A DNA stretch of 64,000 nt, from NCBI RefSeq assembly GCF_014839835.1, contig NC_071627.1, positions 4,403,001 to 4,467,000 of the forward strand. The letters are read 5' to 3'. Both the position numbers and the translations under genes were made by a program. The first letter of the stretch is position 1; every line of letters begins with the position of its first letter. The DNA comes from Dryobates pubescens. Its lineage: Eukaryota > Chordata > Aves > Piciformes > Picidae. Shown in pieces: positions 37,925 through 49,136 of the stretch. Below the pieces are notes generated by a model that was not told the origin of the DNA, did no database searches, and saw only the letters and a list, made by a program, of their open reading frames with translations.

Positions 37925-39090
37925 GATCTGCAGGCACACACACGGAGCCCTGCTGCGGGCACACGGAGCCCTGCTCTGGGCACACAGAGCCCTGCCGCAG
38001 AGTCCTGCCACAGAACCCTGCTGCGGGCACACAGAGCCCTGCTGTGGGCACCCAGAGCCCTGCTGCGGGCACCCACAGAACCCTGCCACAGAGCCCTGCT
38101 GCGGGCACCCACAGAGCCCTGCCACAGAGCCCTGCTGCGGGCACACAGAGCCCTGCTGCGGGCACCCACAGAACCCTGCCACAGACCCCTGCTCTGGGCA
38201 CACAGAGCCCTGCTGCGGGCACCCACAGAGCCCTGCCACAGAGCCCTGCTGTGGGCACCCACAGAGTCCTGCTGCAGGCACCCACAGAGTCCCGCTGTGG
38301 GCACCCACAGAGCCCTGCCACAGAGCCCTGCTGCGGGCACCCACAGAGTCCTGCTGCAGGCACCCACAGAGTCCCGCTGTGGGCACCCACAGAGCCCTGC
38401 CACAGAGCCCTGCTGCGGGCACCCACAGAGTCCTGCTGCAGGCACCCACAGAGTCCCGCTGTGGGCACCCACAGAGCCCTGCCACAGAGCCCTGCTGTGG
38501 GCACACAGAGTCCTGCTGCGGGCACCCACAGAGCCCTGCCACACAGCCCTGCTGCGGGCATCCACAGAGTCCTGCTGCAGGCACCCACAGAGTCCCGCTG
38601 TGGGCACCCACAGAGCCCTGCCACAGAGCCCTGCTGCGGGCACCCAGAGCCCTGCTGCGGGCACTCACAGAGCCCTGCCACAGAGCCCTGCTGTGGGTAC
38701 ACAGAGTCCTGCTGCAGGCACCCACAGAGTCCCGCTGTGGGCACCCACAGAGCCCTGCCACAGAGCCCTGCTGCGGGCACCCAGAGCCCTGCTGCGGGCA
38801 CCCACAGAACCCTGCCACAGAGCCCTGCTGTGGGTACACAGAGTCCTGCTGCAGGCACCCACAGAGTCCCGCTGTGGGCACCCACAGAGCCCTGCCACAG
38901 AGCCCTGCTGCGGGCACCCAGAGCCCTGCTGCGGGCACCCACAGAGCCCTGCCACAGAGCCCTGCTGTGGGTACACAGAGTCCTGCTGCAGGCACCCACA
39001 GAGCCCTGCCAGAGAGCCCTGCTGCAGGCACCCAGAGCCCTGCTGTGGGCACCCAGAGCCCTGCTGCGGGCACCCACAGAGCCCTGCTGC
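37925..39090. repeat. 36-bp-based minisatellite open in all six frames
   Basis: About 1.15 kb built from CACCCACAGAGCCCTGCCAC and AGAGCCCTGCTGCGGG blocks and close variants (AGTCCTGCTGCAGG, AGTCCCGCTGTGGG). No stop codon occurs in any frame of the units, so ORFs of several hundred codons appear on both strands. Confidence 0.96.
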
Positions 39091-39191
39091 TGCAGCCCCA
39101 GCTGGGGGTGTGGTGCTGGGCGAGGGGCAGAGCTTGCCCTGCACTCTGCCCTTTTCCATAGCCATGTTTGGCTTGGGAAAGACCTCCAAGA

Positions 39192-39480
39192 TTTAGGGTG
39201 TCAGGGAGTGATAGGACTGGGGGGAATGGAACAAAAGCTGGAAAGGGGTAGATTGAGATTGGATGTGAGGAAGAAGTTCTTCCCCATGAGGGTGGTGAGA
39301 GCCTGGCACAGGTTGCCCAGGGAGGTGGTGGCAGCCTCATCCCTGGAGGTGTTTGCAGCCAGGCTGGATGTGGCTGTGAGCAGCCTGCTGTAGTGTGAGG
39401 TGTCCCTGCAGGGGGGTTGAATCTGGATGATCTTTGAGGTCCCTTCCAACCCTGACAATTCTATGACTCTATGATTCTGT
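39192..39480 (+). mobile_element. CR1 LINE 3' fragment
   Basis: GGTGTCAGGGAGTGATAGGA to CAACCCTGACAATTCTATGA with a doubled ATTCTATG tail. Confidence 0.86.
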
Positions 39481-39541
39481 GGTCACTGAGTCCAACCTTC
39501 AGCCCAGCACCACCATGGCCACTAAACAATGTCCCCAAGGC
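39481..39541 (-). mobile_element. CR1 LINE 3' stub
   Basis: CACCACCATGGCCACTAAAC, reverse orientation, wedged between two forward copies. Confidence 0.6.
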
Positions 39542-39886
39542 TCCAGGGAGACCTCAGAGCAGCCTTCCAGTACCTGAAGGGGCTCCAGGAGAGCTGGGGA
39601 GGGACTTGTGACAAGGGCTGGGAGTGCCAGGACCAGGGACAATGGCTTTGAGCTGGATTTAGGTTGGACATCAGGAGGAAGTTCTGCACAGTGAGGCTGG
39701 GGAGACACTGGAGCTTGTTGCCCAGGGAGGCTGTGGCTGCCTCCTGCCTGGAGGTGTTCCAGGCCAGGCTGGATGAGGCCCTGAGCAGCCTGAGCTGGTG
39801 GGAGGTGTCCCTGCCCATGGCAGGGGGTTGGCTCTGGATGATCCTGGAAGGACCTTCCAATCCAACCCATTCCATGGTTCCATGAT
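39541..39886 (+). mobile_element. CR1 LINE fragment
   Basis: CTCCAGGGAGACCTCAGAGC to TCCAACCCATTCCATGGTTC. Confidence 0.86.
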
Positions 39887-42800
39887 CCATTAATGGGATT
39901 CCTCTGGGGGAAAGCCTGCCATGGCCAAACCCCAGCCCGGGGCTGTCTGCATGCTCGGGGCCTCTGTGCTGCTGCTGCTGCTGCCGCGGGTCCCAGCGCT
40001 GGGGCTGCTCTCACCAGGGGCCCCCAGCTCGTCGCAGGGGCAGCCTGCTGGGAGCAGTGGTGTGCAGCAGCAGATCCCAGCTCTCCCTGGATTCCCAGCA
40101 GCAGCGGGAGCTGCCTCTAGCCAAGGATGAAAAGCTGCTTTCATGGGAGGAAATAATGTTTAGAGAAAAGACAGATGATGTTCCCTGTCTTAACCCTTTG
40201 CTCCCACTGCTGCTCGCTGCTGCCCTGGGCTTTGAGCCCTTTCTTCCCGCTGCAGTGGTGGCTCTCTGTGGCTCTTCATCAGCCCTCACCACCTCCACAC
40301 TGAGCTGGGAGATTGGACGTGCCCAGAGGGGTCAGGGCTTTGGGTTTTCATTGGGAACAGGGAGGCCTCATCTCTGCAGCTCCCCTCCCTGCTGCCCCCC
40401 ACCAGCAAACAGGGCCTGAGTGCCCTGTGCCTGATGGTTCCCACCTCATCCACCCCCCATCGAAGGCGACAGGAGATCTTCCAGCAGCTGGAAGTTGAAT
40501 CTTGCAGAGTTAGGAGGGGAGCTTCTCACAGCTCCCACACCCAGGCTGGGGCATCCTGCCTGGTCTACAGCATGAGAGTGCCCTGAGGCACCTGGAGCCA
40601 GCTGGGTGCTCAGTGCCTGGGCAGAGGGTGCAAGGTTCTGCCCTGGCCACAGAACAGTTCCTTGTGGCTCTGAGGACCTGGAGGAAGGATCACCTGGTTC
40701 AGGAGATCTACCTGCACAACCTCCATCCCAACCAGGCTGGTGACCATGCTCAGCCTGAGCTGGACTGCAGTTTCATCCCATGAAATACTGCTGGCATCAT
40801 TTGGAGAGGCACTTGGGTGTCACAGCAGGCCCCAGAGCAAACACAGATCTGTCTTGTCCCCAGCACTCCTCTCCCAGCTGTCTTCTTCCCCAGCCCCATC
40901 CTGGGAGGGAAGGGTGAAGCCCCATGGGGGAGCTGAGCACTAACACCCACAGTATGAAACTGTCTTATCTTCCCCTTCCCCTCTCCTCCCCTTCCCCTCC
41001 CTTCCAAACCACCTTCCCCTTGCTCTCTTCAGGTCCTGCTCAGGACTAGAGCAGCAGCAGCCAGATCCAGCCCAGCATTCCAACCACCCCAGTAAATCAC
41101 CTGGAGTGACCCTGGAGGAGCAGGGGTGCCAGGCTGGCCCTGGCCATCCCCCAGCCTTGCCCATTACCTGCTTCAGTGCCTTTTCTGAGCAAGAAGCCCC
41201 AGGTTTTGAGTGACTGGCACCGGTTTTACATCCTGCTCTCCTGAAAGAGAGGTTTAAGAGCTTGGCAGGAGCTGCAGTCCTCCCACTGCTCAGGCCATAA
41301 GCTACTGCTGCCCCAGTTAGGCAGCCACTCTTGCCATCATGAAGCCAACAACAACCATAGGCAATATCCCAGCAAGCTTCCCGTTCCTGCTCCGCTCTGA
41401 CCCAGTGTGGTGGTGCCAGGAGGATGTGCCACCAAGCCCCTGCTCTGCTGGGGACAGGCTGTGAGACTCCTGGGTCTCCTACATGTCTTCAGCCAACCTT
41501 CTGCTGCAGCCCTGGAGCCAGTATCCCGGAGTCTCTATCCCTGAGCCTGTATCCCTGCCTCTCCCCAGCGCTGTGGATGCTCTGTTGCCTCCATCAGTCA
41601 CCCCCTGGCCCAGCAGGTTCTGCTTTCCTCGTGTGAGGGGACCAGGAGTGCCCAGGGGAGAGCCTGATCTGTGCAAGGGCAAAGGTTGGGGCTGGTGTCA
41701 CAGAATCACAGGGGCTGGAAGGGACCTCTGGAGATCATCCAGTCCAACACTCTGGCCAAAGCAGGATCACCTAGGTCAGGAGCAGGAAGGAAGGGATCCA
41801 GGAGACTGAAACAGGGGAAGGTAGAGACTTGGAAGAGGTGTCCCAGGGCTGGGAGGTGTTTGCTTCCCATCTGGAGCTTGGTTAGGAACCATGGACACTG
41901 TGTTTTCCAAAAGGGCCAAGCAGGGAGTGAGGGACCAAGGGTGGTGCTTGGTCTGGAGACCTCAGCAAGTTGGGCTGCTCTCCACACACTCAGGACTTGA
42001 GGCTGAGCCAGAGGTTGAGAGGGAAGCAAACTGGGAGGAAGGAGACGAGCCCAGTGGCTTGCCCCCACAATTCCTGTTGGATCTGCCAGCCAGGCCGGGG
42101 TGGGCTGGAGGGTTGCTGGATGGTTTCTACTGGGCTGGGTGCTCCGACTCCTGAGCTAGGGGGAGGGATTCCTTTGTCACAAGTGAGATAAAAAAACCCA
42201 TCCCCAGCCAGAGAACAAACAGCTCCGGGCTGCAGAAGGCAGAGAGCGAGATGCAGAGAGGGTGGTGGGGAGGAGCAGGGAGAGCATGGGGCCAGGGGCC
42301 AGGCAGGAGGTTTCCTGGGGACCGGCGCTCTCGGGGCAGGTTCCTGCCGCTGGCTGCTCACCGGCAGCAGCATTTCGCCGCCTCACGCCTGCTCCCCGGC
42401 GCCAGCTCCGCAGCGCTCAGCTCCCGGGGGTGGGGTTCGGGGCTGCGGGAATATGGTCCCTGCTCGGAGAGCCTGTGATCTGCCAGGGAGCCCGGCGGGC
42501 ACTGCCAGCCCTTTGTTCCTCCTTCTCTTTCTTTTCCACCTTCAGATTTCTTTCTAATTTTTTTTTTTTTTCGCTCTTGCTCTGCTCCCAGCCTGCTCTG
42601 TATGCAGAGCTTCCCTCCCCCTTTCCACCCACAGTTCCTGTCTTGATTTTCCTTCCCCTCTACAAATATGTGCTCCTCAGGCTCCTTATCCTCCCTGCCC
42701 AGCTCCCCCCCCCGCCATCAGCGTTGCCTCCTCAAACTTCTTCTTTATTTTTTTGCCTCCCTTGCCCCCTCTGCCTCTTTTCCCACAGGCCCTCCCTGGT

Positions 42801-43446
42801 CCCTTCCCCTGCCCTCTCCTCTCCCTTCTCTCCATCCCTCCTGCTCCGTCTCCCCTTCCCTGACAGTTTGGGGGGAATCTGTCTGTGTCAACACACCAGC
42901 TCCATTATTTATTGGCTGAGTGGAGCGAGGTCCTCCACTCCTCTGTGATTGTCTGGAGATCAAAGCAGTTGCTGATGGCAGCTTTGCCTTCTCCCAGCAG
43001 AACACCCCCCACCCCCACCCCCCAGCTCCACGCTCCCACCCTCCCGGGGGAGTCGGGTGCCTGTCGACACCCTGGATGACTGATCTCCCAGACAGGCAGG
43101 AAAGAAGTAGGGCTGGTGGGGGAGAAAAGGGAGACCTGGAGGAGCTGCAGAGCTCCCAGGAATGTGTGGGGATGTTGGGGGTTGTCTCAGGGGGGAAAAC
43201 AGAGCTTGCTAGGGGCTAGGGGAGGGTGGGATGGTAGATGTGGTCCTGGGAATGGGGACAGAGAAATGAAGTGAAAGGAGGGATGAGGAAGCAGGAAACG
43301 TCCCTGTAGCTGTCCAGGACTGGAATAATTGGAGTTTCTTCTCCAGAGACACATCCCCAGAGATCCAGGACAGCTCCAGAGAAGCAGAGGGCTAAAAACC
43401 AGGAAGAGGAACAGAGGAGAACATGCCTGGCCCTGCCTTTCCCTCC
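39886..43446. other. Intergenic DNA, no gene recognised
   Basis: Apart from a short CR1 piece at 41697-41780 it is single-copy DNA. It has pyrimidine-rich stretches (42520-42870) and a 42880-42990 segment with balanced composition that could be conserved. No exon with a familiar protein was seen. Confidence 0.4.
41697..41780 (-). mobile_element. CR1 LINE 3' stub
   Basis: TGTCACAGAATCACAGGGGC and TCATCCAGTCCAACACTCTG. Confidence 0.78.
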
Positions 43447-43632
43447 TGTGAGACACTGGCACAGGCTGCCCAGGGAGGCTGTGGCTGCCTCTTCCCTGGA
43501 GGTGTTCCAGGCCCAGCTGGATGAGGCCTTGAGCAACCTGGGCTGGTGGGAGGTGTCCCTGCCCATGGCAGGGGCTTGGAACTGGATGAGCTTTGAGGTC
43601 ACTTCCAACTTAAACCATTCTATGAATTTATG
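43447..43632 (+). mobile_element. CR1 LINE 3' fragment
   Basis: CACTGGCACAGGCTGCCCAG to AAACCATTCTATGAATTTAT. The hexanucleotide array follows directly. Confidence 0.83.
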
Positions 43633-43670
43633 AAACAGAGACGGGAGAGGGGGGAGGAGAGGAGAGGTTC

Positions 43671-43838
43671 AGGGAGAGGGAGAGGGAGAGGGAGAGGGAG
43701 AGGGAGAGGGAGAGGGAGAGGGAGAGGGAGAGGGAGAGGGAGAGGGAGAGGGAGAGGGAGAGGGAGAGGGAGAGGGAGAGGGAGAGGGAGAGGGAGAGGG
43801 AGAGGGAGAGGGAGAGGGAGAGGGAGAGGGAGAGGGAA
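43671..43838 (+). repeat. (AGAGGG)n hexanucleotide microsatellite
   Basis: About 28 near-perfect repeats of AGAGGG directly after a CR1 3' end. All purine on the plus strand. Confidence 0.98.
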
Positions 43839-45324
43839 GTTTTCAGGTTGTTTGGGTTAATGTTAAGGTTACAGCTCCTTCTCTGGAGCCTTTTGTGAGC
43901 TGACAAGATGCTTCCTTGTGGCTCCAGGAAGGAACAGGTCAGATTCCTCTCCATGTGAGAGGAGAGCTGCAGTAGTTTGTCATTTGAGGGAGGCAAAGTC
44001 AACTGGAACCTCCCCAGAGCCAGCCTTCCCCTTTCATGGAGACCCACTGGGGAGCTTAGGCTTTATGAAGCCAAATCTTCTGCTCCACATGGATCTGCAG
44101 GCACCAAGAGACACAGACACCACCAGCAGTTGTGAGAGCTCCTTCCCCTCACTGCCCAGTGCATGAAGCTGCCTCAAGCTCCTCACTGTCCCGCCATGCC
44201 CAGCACTTCCTCCTTGTGCCACCTCCCTGCCTCTGCCATCGAACCTCTGCCAGCTTCTTTCTGCAGGTAGCTGAGGAGTTCCACTCACACCTCTCCTGTG
44301 AGGCATTTTCCAAGCCTTAGATCACTTTTTTCCCCAATCTTCTCTCAAAACTTCAGGAGCAGGCACTGTGCACAGCGTGCCAACATCAGTCACACTGCTG
44401 CCTGTCAGAGGAGGGCTGGCACCTCCTCCCTTCCAAAGCCTCTGCTCTTCCCCCATGCCAGCACCACGCTGCTGCCCACCTTTGCTTTCCTGCTCATGCT
44501 GCCCCTTCCTTCTCAGCCCTTCCCAGAGGAGACATTCCCACAGGACACTTCAGTGGGGAGAGCTTATAAGAAGACACCCAGGGCAATAGCAGTCCCAGCT
44601 CTGAAGACAAGGGGGACACAGCTCTTGTGCTTTGGTTCCAAGGTCTCTTCCTTCAAGAGGAACAAGATGCCGTCCGTGAAAGCAGCTCCTTTTGCAAGCT
44701 TGGGCTTGCAAGAAGATCCTCTTCTCTGAAGCAGGGGCAGAGATGTTGGCTCCCTGAGCTGCCAGTGAAGTTTGTGTCCTACAGGGAGCCAGAGTGGGCT
44801 CACCCAGAAGCTGAGTGCGACAGCACACACACACACACACACACACACCCCGGTCCTGATCATGGCCACAGAGCTGAGCCTCAGCCTCCAACTGTCTTAG
44901 GCAGAGAGGTTGTGGGATTCTTGTGTTTCTGTCCAAGAAGGTGACCTTGAGTTGGTCACCTCAGCTACATTTTCTCATCTACAAACCACATGGAGCTTGA
45001 GGAGAACTTTATCAACACACACCAGCTCCAAACCTGCCTGGTGTTGAAAGATCTACCCGCACTGCTGCTGAGGAAGAAGAAGATGCTGATGGCACCCATG
45101 CACCTTGCAAAACACAGCCCCCAGACTTAGGATTTACAGTGGGAGTGGAGCCTCAGCTCCATCATTGCTCACACCTCACTGCTGGGCAAAGCATTTGTGA
45201 TAAGAAATGGCTCCTTGACCAACACAGGACCTCACCTTCTTGAAGCCAAGGCTCTCTGGGCAGTGATCTCCCTCACCCTGGTGGCCACTTCACCTCTGCT
45301 CAGTGTAGGCTGCTACAGATTGGG
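43839..45324. other. Intergenic DNA, no gene recognised
   Basis: Single-copy DNA with a (CA)n microsatellite at 44824-44848. Nothing else identifiable. Confidence 0.4.
44824..44848 (+). repeat. (CA)n microsatellite
   Basis: About 12 CA dinucleotides. Confidence 0.95.
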
Positions 45325-45622
45325 GCTTTTGGAGAGGGACTTTTTAGTAGGGCCTGTGGTGATAGGACAAGGGGCAATGGTTTGAAAGTAGAGCAGGGGA
45401 GATGTAGGTTGGACATTAGGAGGAAGCTCTTGGCTATGAGGGTGGTGAGACACTGGAACAGATAAAACGTGGATGCCTCTTCCCTGCATGTATTTCAGAC
45501 CAGACTGGAAGAGGCTTTGAGAAGCTTGGGCTAGTGGGAGGTGTCCCTGACCATGTCAGGGAGGCTGGAACTGTGTGAGCTTTAGGGTCTCTTCCAACCC
45601 AACCCATTCAGTGATTCTATGA
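45325..45622 (+). mobile_element. CR1 LINE fragment
   Basis: AGTAGGGCCTGTGGTGATAG to TTCCAACCCAACCCATTCAG. Confidence 0.84.
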
Positions 45623-46634
45623 AGTCACAGTGCTTGGAACCTCTGGAGGTTCCTGGTGCATCCAGGCTCAGAGCAGGGCTGGGAGGTTGCTCAAGAGGAT
45701 GTCCAAGGCTGACAATTCCTGCCTCATGCTGCTCCCAGTGTTCTGTCCCCCTCACATCGAAGGTTTTTACCTTAATATCTAACAAAAATGTCCCCTCTCC
45801 AGCTTGTGCTTGTAGCTCCTCATCCTGTCCTTGAGCGTGTCTGAAGGGAGCTCAGGCACGTCCCCTGATTTCCATCCCAGCACCCAAGAGCAGGCAGAGT
45901 GCTCCACCAGCCTGACAAACACACGAAGCCAGCCAACATCTCCTTCAGGGCACTGCTTCTTCCTCCCGAGGGAAGGCAGGGAGCCAGAGCTGGGGAAGGA
46001 AGGAGCAGAGATTCCGAGCACCCTGCTGCTCAGAGCTTGATGGCTTCAAAGCCCCAGCCCCCAGTGCCTGACCCCGCGCAGGCCATCGGGGAGTGACTGA
46101 GCAGCCGTGGGGCCAGGGCTGCTGTGATCTTCAGCCAGGAGAATCCCTTCCTGCCGCGGTGTCCCTCCCGGGCGCCGCAAACTAAAAGTGCTCTGGCTCC
46201 CAGAGAGGAGGGAGCAGCGGAGCCCACACGCTCGGCTGGGCAGACTGGTGCCGTGGGGAGCTGGGGGAAGGGACGTGTGGTCTGGCAGGGACAGCTCCTC
46301 TGCCAAGCCCTTCTGCTGCCCCGCGGCACAGTGGGCAGCAAAACGGAGCGACGGTGGCGGCTGGGCAAGGCTCGGTGCCTGCGGGCAGCGGGGTGACAGT
46401 CCCCCAGCCCTCTGCTCTCTGCGTGACTTTTCCGAGGCGGCTCAACCTGCGGCATCTCCTGCTACATTCCCACCCTGATCTCTCCGGCTGGCCTTGCCAA
46501 GGCACATCAGCGCTGACCTGCGGCAATCGGCCACCCGCCTGCCTCTGCCAAGACATTTCAGACTCCCCCCCCCCGCCTCGCTTCTTCTACCTTCCAGTGT
46601 CCTCCAGAAACAAGCTCCTAGCTGCATCCTGATT
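45621..46634. other. Intergenic DNA, no gene recognised
   Basis: Single-copy DNA whose CpG content rises after about 46050. No exon found. Confidence 0.35.
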
Positions 46635-46732
46635 CGTAGAATCACAGAATTGTTTCAGTTGGAAAAGACCTCAGAGATCATCCAGCCCAACCACCAACCC
46701 GACACCACCGGGGCCCTCAAACCATGGCCCCG
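46635..46732 (-). mobile_element. CR1 LINE 3' stub
   Basis: CGTAGAATCACAGAATTGTT and AGATCATCCAGCCCAACCAC. Confidence 0.8.
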
Positions 46733-46988
46733 AGAGCCGGGGGCTGGCAGGTGGATGCTTCCCTGCCTCACACGAGGGCACTTAAAACCAATAGGACATG
46801 AAGTGGGGTGTTAGGGGGGTGCCAGACTGCTCCCGTGCCACATCCCCCACCCTGCTGTCACCCTCCTCTGCGCAGCCCGCCTTTAATACGACTGGATTGT
46901 GGATCCCCTGTGCCTATGCAGCACACTCAGCCTGTGCCAGTTCCTTCAGGAAAGGGACCCTCAGAGCAAGCCTGTGTCCCGCCTTGAG

Positions 46989-47008
46989 CCCCCCCCCCCC
47001 CCCCCCCC
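46989..47008 (+). repeat. Poly(C) run of 20
   Basis: Twenty consecutive C, a site prone to sequencing length error. Confidence 0.9.
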
Positions 47009-47099
47009 AAACTCTTGACCTTGATCTGCTGGGATCATGGGGACTGGGGAGGGGCAGAAGGAGACACCCAGGTTTGGGGAGGTGATGAAAAGGAGCAGG

Positions 47100-49136
47100 A
47101 TGGAGTTATCCTGTGACTTCCCTCAGGGGAGGGAAGCAAGGTTGGGGGCCATGGATCCTCTCCCAGGGAGGCAGCGACGGAGAGCTGCGGGGGGCTGGGG
47201 GGAGCACCTCCGAGCAGAGCCGGAAAAGGGCAGGCAGGGGCGGACAGGGGCCGGGACGGGCACGGACCCTGCCGGCAGCGGATAGCACCTAGGGAGGGGT
47301 GGAGAGGGAACAGAAAAAAAAGGGGCGAAAGACGCTCCGATGGTTCCCGAAGCGCACTCGGTTGGAGACGGGAGAGGACCTCGGGAAAGGGAGAAGACGA
47401 CCCCGAAAATCCCTGTGACCGGTGCCCGCCTCTGGCCTGAGCAGTCGCCGGGGGGCTGCGCGACCAGTACCCGCCCCAGCCCTCCCAGCCCCGGGCGCTG
47501 CAAGGCGGGGAGCGGGGGACAGAGCGGGGTTTTGAGCGGGTTATTGTGGAATGAGAAACGGATCGGGGCGGGGAGAGGGGGTGACAAAGATGACATCGGG
47601 GTGGCCCCGGCGTGGTCGGGCTTCACTTACCGGGAGCTGTCCCGATTCCGCCCGAGCCCGCGCGTGATCCACCCGCGACGCACCTTCCCCCACCGCCCCC
47701 TGCGGCACCTCCCCGGGCCACGTCCCGCCTGGGTCTCTCTGCCCTCCCCGGGGCCAAATCCCCTCTCCCCAGCCCTCCAGCCCCGCCGCCTCCTCCGCTC
47801 TCTCGGTCGTCCCTGGATCCTGCCTCCCACGCGTGTCCCCGCGAGGAGCGGGGTGGGGGGGAGCCGGTTGGGACCGGCTGTTCTCTTCCCACCGGGGACC
47901 GGGAGACAGAGACAAAGGCGGTGAGATATCAGTGCGGGGCTAAAGCCGCCCCGAGCCCCGCCGAGCCCTTAACGAGATCGTTAGGGGATTATCTGCGCCC
48001 TGAGCAGCCCCGGGTCCGGGGGGGTAGCGGCCGCCCCGTCCCGTTACCGAGCGCCCCCCGGGGACGGCGCCGGTGGGAGGCGACGCGCGGAGCTGCCCAG
48101 GCGAGGCGGCAGCTGCAGCCCGGTCTGCGGGGAGAACGGATCGGCAGGCAGAGGGACCGTGATCGGTAACGGTGAGAGGGGCGGAGGTTGGGAAGATCGC
48201 GGGGGGCTCGGTCTGTCCCCCTCCCGGGGGCTGGGACGTGGAGACACGATCGGCGGCTCGGTCCGCGCTCACCTTCCGCGGGGGGCGGAAAGTTTGTGCC
48301 CGCGGAGGGGAGCCACCGCGAGGTGGGGGCAGATTTTGGGGTCCCCGGCGGGATCGTACCCCAAAGGGGCTAATACGGGGGTGCCCGGAGGGGGGGAAGC
48401 GGAATTAGGGGCTGCGGGCACGGTATGGGAGAAAGCAGGGAAGAAGCGGAAGGGTCGCTGGGGATGGGGGGGGTCGTCTCTCTATGCCTCTGCGCTGATG
48501 GGTTCAGCTTGATCCGGGGCTGTAATCCCCCCTGCTCCGGTAATTAAAAACTCCGCATTACAAGGCAAACGTGTGCCGGGAAATGTAATCAAGGCTGGAG
48601 GGGCTTAACCATCTGGGGAAGGTTAGGAGCGGCACGGCGGGGGACGCGCCCGGGGGGGATTTGGCAGCCGCCGCGATCCGGGCTCCTCTTAATCTACCGC
48701 GGGGGTCGAGCTCAGCATCTGCGGGGTAATACCGGTGCCCAGGGCAGCGATCGGTCTCGCTGGAGCTCCCATCAGCGTTAACGGGACCTCCCTGGTGCTG
48801 TCCACCCACCCCACCCACCCCCCCAGGTGCATCCGGCTCCGGCAGACCGATTCTGGTGTGGTACCTGGGGACAGAATTGCACAGGGGAGCAGGACTGCAC
48901 CGAAGGACAGGATTGCAGCGGGGGACAAGATTGCATCCCCTCCCCGGGGCCGGCAGGAAAAGGGTTAAGTGGCCGCCGGTAGCCGCGGCTCGTCCCCACT
49001 CCAAGGCTCGGGCAAGGCCCCCCGGCGCCTCCCCCTCACACCCCCGGGAGCCAGAAACTCTTTGGAAGTGGAAAGGGCGAGCAAAAGCGAGGGAGGACGC
49101 GGCAGGATCCGGCGTCGCCGGGCAGGCTGCGGGGCG
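47100..49136 (+). promoter_or_regulatory. CpG island and 5' flank of the protocadherin gene
   Basis: GC- and CpG-rich over about 2 kb up to the start codon at 49137. A short AT-rich insert at 48541-48600 includes TAATTAAAAA. The CGCT-centred conserved element typical of clustered protocadherin promoters was looked for and not confidently found. The transcription start is unknown. Confidence 0.55.

Noticed and set aside
37925-39090. CRISPR-like array because of the regular 36-bp repeat
   Set aside because: There are no unique spacers, the DNA is vertebrate, and units are directly abutting tandem copies.
37833-39393. Long overlapping ORFs (up to about 485 codons) on both strands
   Set aside because: They come from the stop-free 36-bp minisatellite. 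All six frames are open equally and the peptides are low-complexity Cys/Pro/His or Ala/Gly repeats with no domain.
43628-44047. Ser-Leu and Arg-Gly repeat ORFs
   Set aside because: (AGAGGG)n microsatellite translated in both directions.
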